Below are positions 12,301 to 24,129 of a stretch of DNA of 64,000 bases, piece by piece. Within the stretch, counting starts at the first letter, position 1. Every line of letters starts with the position of its first letter. The position numbers and the translations under genes were made by a program. Source of the DNA: Anadara kagoshimensis. Taxonomy: Eukaryota; Mollusca; Bivalvia; Arcoida; Arcidae. The stretch lies in the NCBI GenBank assembly GCA_021292105.1, contig CM037869.1, positions 23,574,050 to 23,638,049 of the forward strand, in the 5' to 3' direction. The notes beneath the pieces were generated by a model. It saw only the letters and a list, made by a program, of their open reading frames with translations. It did not search any database and was not told where the DNA came from.

Positions 12301-15300
12301 AATATCTTCATTATAATACAGATTGTCCAGGTTATATTCTTTATTTCTCTCTGAAAGGTAACATGCTACAGACTCCCATCGCCGTCTGATTTGTTTATTG
12401 TCTTTTGTCTGAAAGTTATATTTGAAATTTTGAAATTGACTGTGGTGAACTAATAAATCAAAGAATATTGATAATAAAATAAAAAAGTGGCAATTGCCAC
12501 TTGTTTATTTTTTGAAAAATTAATTTGTCGCAAAGAGCATAAACTTCTATCTCTTACTTTGCTCCGTCTATTTCAATCGCTTGAAATAGTTGTATGCGTC
12601 GCTGTAGAGGGCGCAAGTGATCTACTCTTTTTTTGAACTCTATAGAGTTGGCTTTATCGTGCACTGAGACACGGGACCTCGATATTGAGTCTCATCAGAT
12701 AACTATACAGGTATTTAGCTTTTAATAGCTTTGGTATGGACAGGAGATGAAAATCATTTCAGAAAATTGCCAAATCCCGAGTAAGGTTCGAACCCACAAC
12801 CCTTGATTTTGAAAGCCAGTGACAGTAGCAATCGGCGATATATACTACACAGTTTATGGTATCTATGATAAGTTTCAGAAAAATCATACTTAAATAAATC
12901 TCCAGGCAAAATTGTATTTTTTGCTAACTTCAAAATGTGAAAAAGTCTATGTCTGGTAATAGCAATAATGCTGGCAAATTTCATCCTTATAAACTGAAAA
13001 TTGCAGTAACACTGTTCTTATAATTCTTAACATCTGAGCATATTGAAGCAAATGAAAAGTATAAATAGACGCTGAATTCCATTAGGCTGCAAAGGATTTG
13101 TTTATTTTGTGACCAACAAGATTGATATATCTTATAATAAACAACTAAAAGTCACGCTTTTATATTTTTAGATAAAACCCTAAACAACCTATCTACAAAA
13201 CTTCTGAAGAGTAAAAAAATTTACCTGTTCAAGAACCATGTTAACCACGAAACAATCACATTGCTTATAATGAGCAAGCCCGATTATGCAGATGACTTAC
13301 GTTACATTCTAGTTCATCTTTTGTCCTGTCGTCTGCACCCTGACCAGTAACATTCCATCTACTATCATAGTCTGATAGATATCCTCTATAGATAGGCGCT
13401 GCTGCAGTCAAAGCCATCTGTCAATTACAGAACAATAGAAAATAGTGATAAAACTTAACAAACATGAAGGTTCTCCAAGGGCTTTTTTGTATTTTTTTAT
13501 TGTTTCCAAACTTTTTGAATGTTTTTGCAATGTTTTCCATCCCAAAAACTTTCAAAAAAGATGGTAAAATAAAATGCCCGCAAACAGGTGAATAGATCTA
13601 AAAATATCTTGACACAAATTAAAAAAAATGCATTTTTTAAAGTATCGCGAAAAATGTTTTCACTCTTTTGTCTACCTACCAATATTGGGCATAACGGTAC
13701 AAGTTGGTCATACAAGTACTTTGTCTCTTCTAAATCTGAACATTGCAGTGTTACTTGCAAGCTACAACTGCAAAATCCAAATGCTGAGCAGTCTAAATAG
13801 ATGTTGTTTTTCATGGCTAAATGAGCAGCGTGTCTGCCGTCATGAAACGTTGATATCGCTTCTTGAAATGGATTCTGAGTGTTTTCGTCTTTGAATACTG
13901 GTAAAAATAATATAAAGTTATGAAAATCAACGAACTTGTATGCTCTCTGTGAATGTTAAATCAGATTATATAATCGTCTGCTTTAAAAATATATTTTCAA
14001 GATTTTGGGGAAAAATTGTTTGACAATTTTGATCCAAACACGACTATGGGAAATTGCATTTCCAAACGGCCGTCTAGTGCTGTGAAATTATATAATATAA
14101 TATGTGATGCTAAGAAGCACATTCTTACACCAACGGCAGTCGATAGTACGAAGTACATAAATGAATAATTCAATCATGTGATTAAAGAAATACTTTTAAA
14201 AACGATGAAGTCTTATTATACAAGTTATAATTTTGCAACACTAGACGGCCGTTTCGGAGTTCATTTTCTCATTTTTTCATCAGTAGTTCTTGGATCTTAA
14301 TTGTTAAATTTAAATTTTGTGAAGGTGTTGAAATCCCATTTCTTTTGCATCACGATCTCTATACCTTTTCCAGAACGTCATTCAAATATCTGAAGTAACT
14401 TCACTTATAATCATTCATTTATTCATGACTATGTTTTAACGTCACGTGTGACGGGTGTAGATAGCGAGTTACAAAAAAGTATATACATGTAATTGAACAT
14501 CATGCGTTGACATGTCCTAAATCAGTAATTGTAAATATAACAATATTCTCTACATCATGTTAGAAAATACAATTCCATTTCGAAAATGATCCGATAGTCT
14601 TTATATGGAAAATTATATGATTAGTAACTGCTTGTTAGTTTGTAGAGCTGTTAATATTAAATGTAAAATAAGTATAAAATATTACTAAATCGATTTTAAA
14701 TTGCAGTACTCAAGGGACGTTGGGAAATAAAATTCCTACTCATGGGTGTTAAAGTGACCAAAATTGTAGAAATCCAAATATTTGTCAGAAATTGAAATGA
14801 AAAAGATAAAAGAACCAAGCCTACTTTTTGAAATGCCTATGAATATTAAGAGTAGTTTAAGATTTTTTTCAATTTTAAAATTTCGACCAAATATTTTTGA
14901 TTAACATTGTTAAACTGACATAACAATGTATTGCCTAGCCAAGATAATACAGTTGGAAACTCTTAAAAAGTGTTGAAAGCACACCACTAGACATTTATTT
15001 AAGTGCTTTTCAAAAGTTAAGGGTATTCTAATTTGTGGTTCCAATATGTGTTTTTCTCTTTGTCTTGTGTGTTGTTTGGTTGTTTCTATCAATTACTTAT
15101 TATTGTCCTGGATATATTTGACGTCCCATAGTTCCATGTTCCTTTCACACAATTTTGATTACACGCGTGGCGGGTGTAGCTAGCTAAACAGGAGGTGCTT
15201 ACCCTTCCGGAGCGCCCGGCCTCACTTCCCTGGTGGAAGTTCACGTGTCTAATCTAACTTGTCAGTTCCAAAGTTTTTACTATGCTTCTGGATTGCTATT

Positions 15301-16058
15301 CGGACATGGATTAGTATGCTCATTTTCATTGCATCATATGATATTTGGGTACATTTCCATGTGCCCGCTTTCCCAGTCCCAGTTTCTGACTGAGCATTTT
15401 AATTGTGTTGATATTCTTCTTTACCAAAAGTTATTAGAAAAAAAGATAAATCGTACTTGGAATGTTTATAATGGAAGTGCAACCGCGTCTGTTGTGTACA
15501 TTTCTTGCAAGCATTCTGAAGAAAAATAAACAAAACAATACATAACTTACAAAGTCTTCAATTTCGTTTTCTATGCAATAATATACATGGTTCGCCTGCT
15601 AATGAAGTATTTGTTTCACAGTGAATACATTATGGTAGAGCTTGGTCCCGCTACAGGAACTGTTTACAACGAAGCAAGCTCCTAACAAATAATTATTTAA
15701 CCCAAGTATATTGCATGACTAGGATTTTTAAGGCCGTCAAAAAAAAAATTAAGGACGTCATCACAACATTGATTATAAATATATATACTGCTTCTGTATC
15801 CAAAATTACAATGGATATATTTGACGTCCCATACTTCTATGTTCTTGACATTGTCAATTTTGATTACACAAGCTAGCCAAACAGAAAGTGCACCATTCCA
15901 AGCCCCCCGACCTGAATGCTGTAGTAAGTAAAACTTGACGCGTTTAACTTAATTATCAGTTTCAAAGTTCTTACTTCCCTACATAGTGATTATAATTTAG
16001 AAATGGATTGGTACGTTTGGTTTTGTTTTAATCCCTACGATAACACTCTTTTGGTTTG

Positions 16059-16105
<47 letters not shown>

Positions 16106-19100
16106 CGATTCGATAGTTTATAAAATACAATCAAGGGTATTTATGATGCCATACCGACTCAAATTATGAATATCGTTTTAGCGCAACAAACACGTGGAAG
16201 AACACATTCAAGATCACAACTGTAACTGGGCAAACTTTCGCGGTCATTTTATTTTTGGTTTCGCGAATTTTTTATTATTATTTTATTCGCTTGAATTTGA
16301 CTTGCAAAAGATTGTACTTTTCTGTATTCTCTCAAAAATTATCTGACGCAATAATTTATTGATTTACAAGATTTAGTTGTTATAATATATTTTGGTCCGT
16401 TGGGTTTCTTTTTAACATCTTGGGGAAAAAGTCCGGTTTCACAATTTTGCTCCAAGCACTACTATTGACTAATGTTCTAGTGCTGTAAAATTAAAACTGG
16501 CATAATATGTAATAACGTACTTTAACCTTGTATGGTTATTATATATAACTCCGTCAGGAAAAAACAACGATTGCATCTCGTTTGTTTTATGTTCTACCTT
16601 TCGTTCTGGCGCTGTAAAGTCTTCACATCCAGTTCTACAAAGATGACATAAATTTAACTAAAATTAAACGGGTTTAAGTAAAGAAATCCAAACATAATTA
16701 TCCATGTTCGAACATTAATAATTCAAGTATTCTAATTTATTATTAGTAGAGATATTTAAGAAAAAATAAAATGATTTTGATTTTGTTTTTCGACTACAAG
16801 ATCTCTTTTGAATTTTATTACTTCTTTTTAAAATTGAAAATTAACATACTAATCCATGTCCAAATTGCAATCTCAAAGCAAAGTTAAAACTTAGTTAGAA
16901 ACGTAAACTGTTACCAGACATTTCGGAAAGGTAAGCACTGTGTTCATACAAAATTGAAAACGAAAGACCCATGAGACTATTTAGACGTTAAATATACCCA
17001 GGGTTAACTTGGACACAGAGGCACCATACTAAAAAGTAACAATTTTACATATAGTCTATTTAACTTCTCTTTTTGCCGCGTATTTGTCATCAATGAGCAT
17101 ATATCATGATATTTTTATCCAATATAAACAATTACCTTGGAAAATACGACACTGTTAAAATGTCTTCATCTTTCTCTAGTAGTTGTCTTACAATTTCTCT
17201 CCTTAAAAAAGACAAATTATTTCATTTGAGTAAATAATTTGTGGCATAGGACTCTGAAAACTGCTGTAAACACCTTTAAAACTTTAAACAGTTTCGATAA
17301 CATTTCATCGTTACAATGAATATAGGTTTATAGATAAGAAAACCAGTATAGGTGAACGAGTGGATTAAAACCGCGCTATCTAGGCTCTAATCCGTATTAG
17401 ATCGGGACAGATCCTAGTGTGAAAAGGTTTTTTCGCTTTCCAAACGTCAGTGGTTTTCTTAAGGCACCAGTTTTCATCCATCCAAGACCTGGCCTTTTCG
17501 ATATAAGTTAAAAATCTTGAATTGTGCGTAAAACATCATTTATTTACTTATATAAAATAATCAAATGTACATACCTTTTTTGTATGTTGGTTTCCATAAC
17601 AACTAGACCACCACCGTCGGCTGTATAAGGCGTGTTTGGAAACCCTTCGAACATAAATGAAGCGAATTCATAACTCCATTGAGCATCGTCATTCCTGTGA
17701 GTTTAAAATATAAGATCAGGATATAATGGGTGAACGAAAACTATATCCTTCGACGTTAAAAAAATAGCTCACTATGTATAACTGTCTGTTTCGAGATGTT
17801 AAACACTTCGGTCTTCAGGGTTTATAATGAATAACATTCCGAAACAAGCAACTAGCCGTGTAAGTTACGCAGTATTGTCATTGAAAAAATATAAAGATAG
17901 TAATGACTTGGTGGTTTTACTACGCCTCCTAATAAAGTCAGGCTAGTGAGAAAGCAGTAGTACTGGTTAAATGGGGCTAAGTGAAAAAAAAAAAAAAGAT
18001 TGAGGTGGCAATAATGTTAATGTAAATAATGGGCTCAATACATAGCTGAAATCTAAGTATAAACAAACTAGCCTGCACTATTCTGAAATGTTTATAAAGA
18101 GGGCGAAATGAGTTATGATATTGGAGGTTAATTTAATTATAAACTCATTACGTAATAAAATAAATTAATTGTCAAATTATAATGTGGAAAATGTATCTTG
18201 CATTATTGAACATTCAATCCCCCTGTCACCAGTGGTGAGGGGGGTATAGTAATACCGCTGTACGTGTGTTTTTGTATGTTCGTTGATAAATTGGATTTCG
18301 TGCATTTGAAAGACAACCGTACATCCGATTGAGCTAAAACTTAGTGACTTGATTTATTGTTGCGATTAGTGACATGGGATTGCTCTACTGCCTTATAGCA
18401 TATCCAAGATGGCCGCCGTTACTATAAAAATCATAAACCTATAAATAGTCATTACAATCTTATTTATGTACCGATTTTGTTGAAATTTTAAACCCAGGGT
18501 CTCATATATATATTTATTGGGATTTTCTGTAACAATGTTTAATTTGCAAAAAAGTTATAAGATGGCCGCTATTACTGTAAATAGCAGAAACCTATAAATG
18601 GCCACTACAGTCTTGTTTATACTGTATCGAATGAGTTAGAATTTTAAACATAGAAAATAGAACTCCGGGTATTCAACATATGTAATAGGTTTTTCTGTAA
18701 AATGTTTAGTTTGCATAATATTTATGCTATGTAAAAAGGTGTATTTATAGCTTAATTCTTTAAAACTCTTCATGGCGCAGAAGGCGTGTGAGTTCAAGTT
18801 TAATTTTGCAGTATTTCTATTATCGAAATGTTATTGCCCCCTACGTTGTCACGTATTATCGTATTACGTTTATATATATATATATAGGCTATATAACGTT
18901 AGTGAAATACATCGATGTAGTGATAATTAAAGGATAAATAAAAGACATTTGTCATATTAGGTCAAATAATGCATCATTTTGATCAAAAACGTAAATACGC
19001 TTTTAGATCAGCCGTTTTGTTTTCACCATAAGGTCGGTCAGATCGTCCATCATTTAAGACAGCGATCTTTGCAAATCTCACTTAAATATTTTATCATTTC

Positions 19101-21322
19101 AAAATCAACAAAATTTTCATTTCATTATAAATTTGACTGTTAAATCCTAATGATTCGATGAATAAAGTATGAAGTATAATACGGATATAAAAAATATGTG
19201 GTAATAACATCGGCCTTTTATCATTGGTTTAAAGGTTTATTCAATAATTAAATAAATAATATTATCTGAATTAGCAAAATTACTTACTCATATGCAGTGT
19301 GTTTAAGGTCTTCAAGAAGTGATTCAGCCTTCAGAAGTGCTTTTGCTGTTTTGTTTTTATCGTCAAATTTCACAAGAATAAACTCAACCTTCAACAAAGC
19401 ATTTTGAAAATATTACAAGACGGTCATACTACCATGAGTAAAAAACGGAAGAGAAATAAAAACTGCATTATTCAAAATTTATTATTAATGATTGAGAATC
19501 GCATTTAATTATATACTAGTCCATTCAGAGCTCAAAATAAAAAAAAACTAATAATTTTGTTTCAAAATACTTGTTTTAAAGAAAACATATATTATAGACG
19601 GTATACGAATTTCATATTAAATCAAGTTTGAACGTTCAAACCCGTTTAAGGAGAAACCATTTATAAGCCGGTGTAGCGAGACAACCAGGCTGTTCTTACA
19701 TTTCTTACACTTTGGGAGCATCCGGCATCCCTTCTTTGTTTAAAGTTTTAATTTGCTTTGGAATTATGATTTGGACCTGAATCTGTATGTTTCTGTTTTT
19801 GATACAAAAAAAGGACGGGACAGAGTATTTATTACAATTTTAAAGATGGTGAACATATCAAGGGAAATAGAGAATGGAATGTCCAGAAAGGTTCAGAATT
19901 CATTAAAAAATATATCGAAAAATATGCTGTCGATATCGCCACTACTGTCCGGGCCAAATTTTTCAAACATTTTATGAACATCTGAATTCAGTAAATTATG
20001 ATCCACGCCAGCAGGTTCTTTTTGTGATTTGCATTTATATTCAAGGGAGAAAAACTTCCAGGAAAATGACCAAATCAACTCGTGTTAACTATATGCGCAT
20101 CACTTTCAATGCTGATTCTTTGCATTAAGTTTCATAAAATAGTGCTTCATAGTTTCTGACAAGAATTTCGGACGGACGGACGGACGGAAAGAAAGAAGGG
20201 CTGGAAAAAAGGACGGACGGAAATGCGAATTTAATACCCCCTCTTTTTTTAAAAGTCGGGGATAATCAAAATCTAAACGTAAATGCTTTGAGAACTGGAA
20301 AATGAAATAAAAAAAGTAAACTTCCATTAGGAATGTTAGGCCGGTGTGTTTGTGCTCAGGAATGATAATAACCACGTGATAAGCTAGCCATGTCAGGAAC
20401 GCATGAAATCTAAATTGAGAATAAGAGGAACAACAAGCAATGAATTAATTCTGAGTAATCTATAGTAACCGTCTAGATTAACATCTCCCATAAGACGGGT
20501 GATGCTAATGTTTTGTTATTTCATTTCGACACTTAACGCGACAATTATCACAATCGCTTTTAAAATTGCTTTTCTTCAATTGCCCTGGCTATATTTGACG
20601 TCCCATAGTTCCGTGTTTCTTTCACACAATTTTGATTACACACGTGGCTGGTGTAGCTAACTTGTCGGTTCCAAAGTTTTTACTTTGCTTCTAGATTGTG
20701 ATTCGGACATATTTGTGTTTACAAATTAAAATTTTGGTAAACCACCATATTTCTTAGCCTTTTACATTTACCTTTAGAAAGATAATGATTCTTTTATTTT
20801 TTCTAATTTCAACATCTTAAAAATATTATGTATTTTCACACTTTTGATCCGAGAACTATCGACGAAAAAATAGTGCTGCAAACTTATTAGCGGTTAAGTA
20901 TTAACTATGAAGTAAACCTTTTTGTAAACAACAAAACACACAAACCAATCCATGTCCGAATCATAATCTAGAAGCAAAGTAAAAATTGACAAGTTAGGTT
21001 TAACACGTAAACTCCTACCAGTGAAGTGAGGCCGGGTGCTGCAGAAGGGTAAGCACCTCCTGTTTCACTAGTTACACCCGCCACGTATGTAACCATATTC
21101 CTTTGCTTTTTTTGAATGTATTTTATGATTAAATTCAAAGGATAGTATATGACACTTTATACATTTACAAACCTCGTCTCCCCAAAGGAATATATCCATT
21201 TTTCTATCTTTACACTTATGGTATAGCTGAATAAACTGCTTCGCAGCTTCAATCTTTAACTTTTCTGAATGTCTTTTTATTTCTTCCCAACTCAAAGGCG
21301 TACCATCTGATATGAGTCCCAT
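7133..21322 (-). CDS. GCLC: Glutamate-cysteine ligase catalytic subunit-like, 16 exons
   Basis: Joins glutamate to cysteine with ATP, the first step of glutathione synthesis in the cytosol. Exons (plus coordinates, read leftward): 21173-21322, 19288-19388, 17575-17694, 17136-17201, 16527-16634, 15457-15515, 13680-13897, 13301-13417, 12279-12408, 11253-11377, 10695-10790, 9710-9814, 9317-9398, 8886-8995, 7898-8015, 7133-7299. They sum to 1872 nt (623 residues; human 637), every junction keeps frame, and all introns are GT-AG. Family landmarks: WGDEVE (E52), Y-E-F...FEG (E93, E100, matching human E96/E103), QKRR (R124 = R127), IYLD...SLQVT, YLYDQL, YRGYLSDYDSRW, GWRIEFRPM, LKYKLDF, RASGEL. Odd points: human Cys249 is Ser247, human Cys553 (disulfide to the modifier subunit) is Thr554, and the MGFGMGN motif is altered. 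A 40-50% identity paralog is my eye estimate. Exon 1 start is fixed by the family N-terminus MGL. Confidence 0.95.
8066..8111 (-). repeat. Decayed hammerhead ribozyme copy in GCLC intron
   Basis: Sense to GCLC. CUGAUGA, the stem II pair GGAAU/AUUCC and GAAA are intact, but the nucleotides before the cleavage site read GCC instead of GUC and stem III is mispaired, so cleavage is unlikely. A second, poorer remnant of the same motif lies at about 8232-8275, roughly 165 bp away. Confidence 0.85.
8606..8757 (+). repeat. RT-element 3' tail
   Basis: Tail-only copy running from CTAGCTAAACAGG to TTTGTTTTTGATTAA, in the intron between GCLC exons 14 and 15. Confidence 0.9.
9273..9311. repeat. (GA)n microsatellite next to a splice donor
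   Basis: About 19 GA units end five bases from the donor of GCLC exon 13 (GT at 9315-9316, minus strand). On the transcript it is a CU-rich tract immediately after the donor. Confidence 0.95.
9863..9908 (-). ncRNA. Hammerhead ribozyme, nearly intact, covarying stem II
   Basis: Minus strand, sense to GCLC, in the intron between exons 11 and 12. The core CUGAUGA ... GAAA ... AUC is complete. Stem II is GGGAU/AUCCC rather than GGAAU/AUUCC, a compensatory A-U to G-C change. There is one mismatch each in stem I and stem III. Length 46 nt. Confidence 0.8.
10985..11180 (-). repeat. Fragment sharing the SINE 3' domain
   Basis: GTCCCAGTCAAGACTCTTTCACTT near 10998 is related to the 3' domain of the SINEs at 23257 and 51380, but the body differs. 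A possible tRNA-type B box (GATTCGAACATAGGC) lies near 11130. It may be a second SINE family sharing a 3' module. Confidence 0.45.
12012..12108. mobile_element. 97-bp MITE with TA target duplication
   Basis: Terminal inverted repeats TACAGGGTTTTGGC and GCGAAAACCCTGTA (one mismatch) are flanked on both sides by TA (12010-12011, 12109-12110). This is the signature of a Tc1/mariner-type non-autonomous element. It lies between GCLC exons 9 and 10. Confidence 0.75.
14037..14083 (+). repeat. Decayed hammerhead ribozyme copy
   Basis: Stem II GGAAAU/AUUUCC is still paired, and ACGGCCGTC plus the TAGTGCT arm are intact, but the CUGAUGA core is damaged and the GAAA reads CAAA. In GCLC intron 6, antisense to the gene. 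Confidence 0.75.
14237..14291 (-). repeat. Decayed hammerhead ribozyme copy
   Basis: CTACTGATGA, GAAACGGCCGTC and the TAGTGTT arm are present, but stem II carries an AT-rich insertion of about ten bases. Inverted relative to the copy 150 bp to its left. Confidence 0.75.
15104..15330 (+). repeat. RT-element 3' tail
   Basis: Well-preserved tail copy starting CCTGGATATATTTGACGTCC, the same start region as several other tail-only copies. It ends about 125 bp from GCLC exon 6. Confidence 0.9.
15800..16030 (+). repeat. Old RT-element tail
   Basis: Heavily diverged: GGATATATTTGACGTCCCAT, then TCAGTTTCAAAGTTCTTACTT, then ATGGATTGGTACGTTTGG in tail order. Confidence 0.65.
16063..16101. repeat. (AT)n microsatellite
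   Basis: About 19 AT units in GCLC intron 5. Confidence 0.95.
16850..17020 (-). repeat. Old RT-element tail
   Basis: Begins AACATACTAATCCATGTCC and retains CTTGGACACAGAGGCA further in, the order expected for a minus-oriented copy. The middle is eroded. Confidence 0.6.
18222..18740 (+). repeat. Dispersed repeat with palindromic end
   Basis: Begins with CCCCCTGTCACCAGTGGTGA, a strong palindrome, then runs into blocks such as AAGATGGCCGCC and AAACCTATAAATGG. The same blocks occur in reverse orientation at 30690-32900. The palindrome near one end and absence of terminal inverted repeats recall Helitron 3' ends, but I see no Rep/helicase and do not assign it. Confidence 0.6.
19678..19805 (+). 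repeat. Old RT-element tail
   Basis: GGTGTAGCGAGACAACCAGG through CTGAATCTGTATGTTTCTG matches the tail end to end with many changes. Confidence 0.6.
20174..20226. repeat. GGAC-type simple repeat
   Basis: ACGGACGGACGG units with a GAAA-repeat interruption, in GCLC intron 1. Confidence 0.9.
20583..20730 (+). repeat. RT-element tail with internal deletion
   Basis: Starts CCCTGGCTATATTTGACGTC. The middle (from GTGTAGCTA to ACTTGTC) lacks about 75 bases seen in the other copies. In GCLC intron 1. Confidence 0.85.
20936..21092 (-). repeat. RT-element tail just inside GCLC intron 1
   Basis: Minus-oriented copy sense to GCLC, ending about 80 bp downstream of the exon 1 donor (21171-21172). Confidence 0.9.
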
Positions 21323-21744
21323 GTTGTATTGGCAGTGTAGGAAAATGAAAACGTTATAGCTCCATTTATACTAGTTTGGACTTAAAACGTCATAGATTTT
21401 ATAGTTATCATTTATTGGTTAAAAGATGTATTTTATGGATAGATTTTTTTCCAGATGAAAAGGTCTCATTTAAAACGTTTAGATAGTATATCCATTTTAC
21501 AGAATATTAACACAAGTAGCACATGTCACTGTGAATAATTAGGACAACATGTGTTATCATTTTTTGAGTATCAAAATCTTTGAAAATTGTGAAGTTCATG
21601 TTTTCCACTGCAAAACGTCGTAACCTTTAATAGCTTAACAACATTAAAGTTTACAAATCAATTGGCAAGTATACGAGGGCCGATATCAGCCGTCAAGATA
21701 CACATACCTTTGTGTGTAGACTGTACATTACAAATGACGAGTTA
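21323..21744. promoter_or_regulatory. GCLC 5' flank, no element resolved
   Basis: Upstream of the GCLC start codon on the minus strand. It must hold at least part of the promoter or 5'UTR. I see no convincing TATA box or antioxidant-response element by eye, so the function is inferred from position only. Confidence 0.35.
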
Positions 21745-22075
21745 CTTATTGCAAGCCTACGCTTATCAAGGCCCTCAAAAAAGTTTTATGGCCGTCATCA
21801 CAGTATTGTTGACAAGTTTGATGTCTCTGTGTACAGGATTGCCCTGGATATTTTTGACGTCTCATAGTTCCATGTTCTTTTCACACAATTTTCATTACAC
21901 ACGTTGCGGGTGTAGCTAGCTAAACAGGAGGTGCTTACCCTTCCGGAGCACCCGGCCTCACTTCCCTGGTGGAAGTTCACGTGTATAACATAACTTGTCA
22001 GTTCCAAAGTTTTTACTTTGCTTCTGGATTGTGATTGGGACATGGATTAATATGTTTGTTTTTGATGTTTGATAT
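21745..22075 (+). mobile_element. 5'-truncated RT element (last RT codons plus tail)
   Basis: From ATTGCAAGCCTACGCTTATC (end of the RT frame) through the full tail. Lies in the head-to-head spacer between GCLC and the first SLC6 gene. Confidence 0.9.
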
Positions 22076-22156
22076 TCTTTGCGTGAAACGTTTTGTCTCT
22101 AGTACATTACCGATTACCTATTACTTTGCCATTTTACACGTGTAACCCTTTGTAAT

Positions 22157-22226
22157 AAAAACAAACATACTAATCCATAAAAGTTTGGATCTGACAAGTT
22201 AGGTAAGATACGTGAACTTCCACCAA
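22157..22226 (-). repeat. Short RT-element tail fragment
   Basis: AAAACAAACATACTAATCCA plus GACAAGTTAGG and ACGTGAACTTCCACCA, with an internal gap. Confidence 0.8.
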
Positions 22227-22849
22227 TTTGTAATATACCAATAACATGTAATAATTTGAAGTGTGTTATTCCAAATTCCACCTAATTTTAATTGTTAGAT
22301 CTTTATAGTGAATAATAACAGATTTCCTAAATACAATCACATGGGTTTTTTTTTGCAATGACTTTGAGGTGTGGCCATATTTTTTCATAGATTGATTGGA
22401 CTATGTTTATTTATTCTAAACTTTGAGATTTTACATTAGTTTGCTGTAGCGAGATTGACAGATGATAACCTTCAAGATGCTGCAGGCTAGAAACATTACT
22501 GAAATTTTTGTTTAAATGTTAGAACCACGGATTCAAAACCAGGTTAAATAGTTTACGTATTAACTCATTCAAGATACAAATTTTAATTTGTTATTCAACT
22601 CCACACATATATTTGATGTTCTATCTCTTGAATATCTAAATAGAGAATAATATTATATGAATTACATCTATCCTAGTGAGCTTGAAATAAAAGGTCTACT
22701 TTTTCAATTTCTGTTTGATATTTGAACTCAATTATGAAACAGATCATTGCCATATATGAAACTGTATGACAAACGTAATGACTTTAACATTTTATCAATA
22801 ACTTTTCATTGCTTTTGTCTTAAAGTATGAGTTGTAACAGAAAAGGAAA

Positions 22850-23013
22850 AAAATTCAGCGACCAAACCGGGACCTTCCCAATACTAGTAGCGGAACGCTC
22901 TACTCACAGAGGTACCCGGCCACCTATCGAGTCCGGCCTGTCACATTACTCCTTCCTTTTTATGTTCAATTTATTGGTCGGGGTAGGACGAGCCCCAAAA
23001 TGTAACAGGAAAG

Positions 23014-23051
<38 letters not shown>

Positions 23052-23160
23052 GCAGCGGCCATACCGGGACATTCCCAAAACTAGCGGGACCGTCGCTCTA
23101 ATTACTGAGCTACCCGGCAACCTATCGTGTCCGGCCTGCCAGACGGTTTGTTCCCAGTTT
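22850..23160 (-). repeat. tRNA-derived SINE in two copies around poly(A)
   Basis: Minus-strand readings show GGGTAGCTCAGT-like A boxes and GGTCCCGGTTTGGTC-like B boxes twice, at about 22855-22935 and 23050-23130. They are separated by a linker and about 33 A residues (23014-23050). The body differs from the SINE at 23257. Confidence 0.65.
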
Positions 23161-23256
23161 TATGCTTGTTTTGACAATTAAATGTATGAAATTATATTGT
23201 TAACACTTTATATAAGAGTATCAGGTGATATAAAGTAGTAGTAGTAGTAGTTGAAT

Positions 23257-23592
23257 TGAGTAATGGTGTTTAACGTCCCAGTCAAGAATATTTCACTTAT
23301 ATCGAGACGTCGCCAGCTATAGGCGAAGGTGCAGAAATTTTGCCTGTGCGTTGCGCTTATGGCATTATACAGCAGGGTTCTTTAGCCTGCCAAGCCCATC
23401 GTGACACGGACCTAGTTTATTTTAAGTTCCAATCCGAAAGAACCATGACTTTCATTTTATAATGCCGAGTGCTTAGCAAAAGAACAGTCACTACCCACTT
23501 TCAAGTCTTGGGTCAGACTCGGTCGGGGTTCGAACCCACGACCTCTCACTTACGAAGCGAGCACTCTACCAACTAAGCTTCCGCAGTGGTTC
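23257..23592 (-). mobile_element. tRNA-derived SINE, full length
   Basis: Read on the minus strand it begins CCACTGCGGAAGCTTAGTTG (A-box region), has GGTTCGAACCCC (B box), and ends in the domain TGACTGGGACGTTAAACACC. Flanking AAGTAGTAGTAGT-like sequence on both sides looks like a target duplication in a simple repeat. It shares its family with 26049, 34871 and 51380. Confidence 0.85.
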
Positions 23593-23659
23593 GTAAAAGT
23601 AGTGGTAGTAGATAGTTTATTTCTGTGCAGCATGTAATTAAAAAATAATATGCAAATAT

Positions 23660-23850
23660 CATAAAAATACTGTCAAATCGTCTATAGAGGTCACCTGAAG
23701 GGAACCTGTTAATGTGACCTTTATGAGCAGGTGATCTTTATATAAACAGGTTAAAATAATATGAATAAAGAACAATTGAAATACAATTCTACTGGTCTTT
23801 ATAAGCAGGTGACTCTTATATAGAGGTGGCCTTAAAGGCATTCTGGACTG
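23660..23850. repeat. Dispersed repeat, unknown family
   Basis: Shares ordered blocks with 62265-62405: ATGAATAAAGAACAATT, CTTTATAAG-AGGTGA, and ATATAGAGGTGGCCTT. Partly self-complementary, so perhaps a MITE. Confidence 0.6.
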
Positions 23851-24129
23851 TATATCATAAAATTTAAAATTTCACCCAGCCATAATAAGACTTATGAGAC
23901 ACAATTAAAATCGGTAAAATAACATTCTACGTTTGTTTGGCTAAAATAGTAAATTATGTAACTACTATTGTTTATCACTATTACGGGTTATTTTTCATCA
24001 TTTAAACATGTTTGTCATGTCAGGAAACAGAAATTAAAATTATTGCACAAGCTGTTTCAAGAAACTTTGTTATATCAATACTCAGTTTTTTACAGTGTTG
24101 AAATCATTCCTAGATTCACTTTTGACAAA

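Noticed and set aside
14704-14750. Further hammerhead copies at 14704, 16455, 29380, 34640 and 48040
   Set aside because: Flanks resemble the family, but the core motif is too eroded to call a ribozyme.
23968-24129. Upstream in-frame extension of SLC6 copy 1 by 54 codons
   Set aside because: It does not resemble any SLC6 N-terminus and has no counterpart in copy 2. MEPGRQEWD aligns with the copy 2 start.
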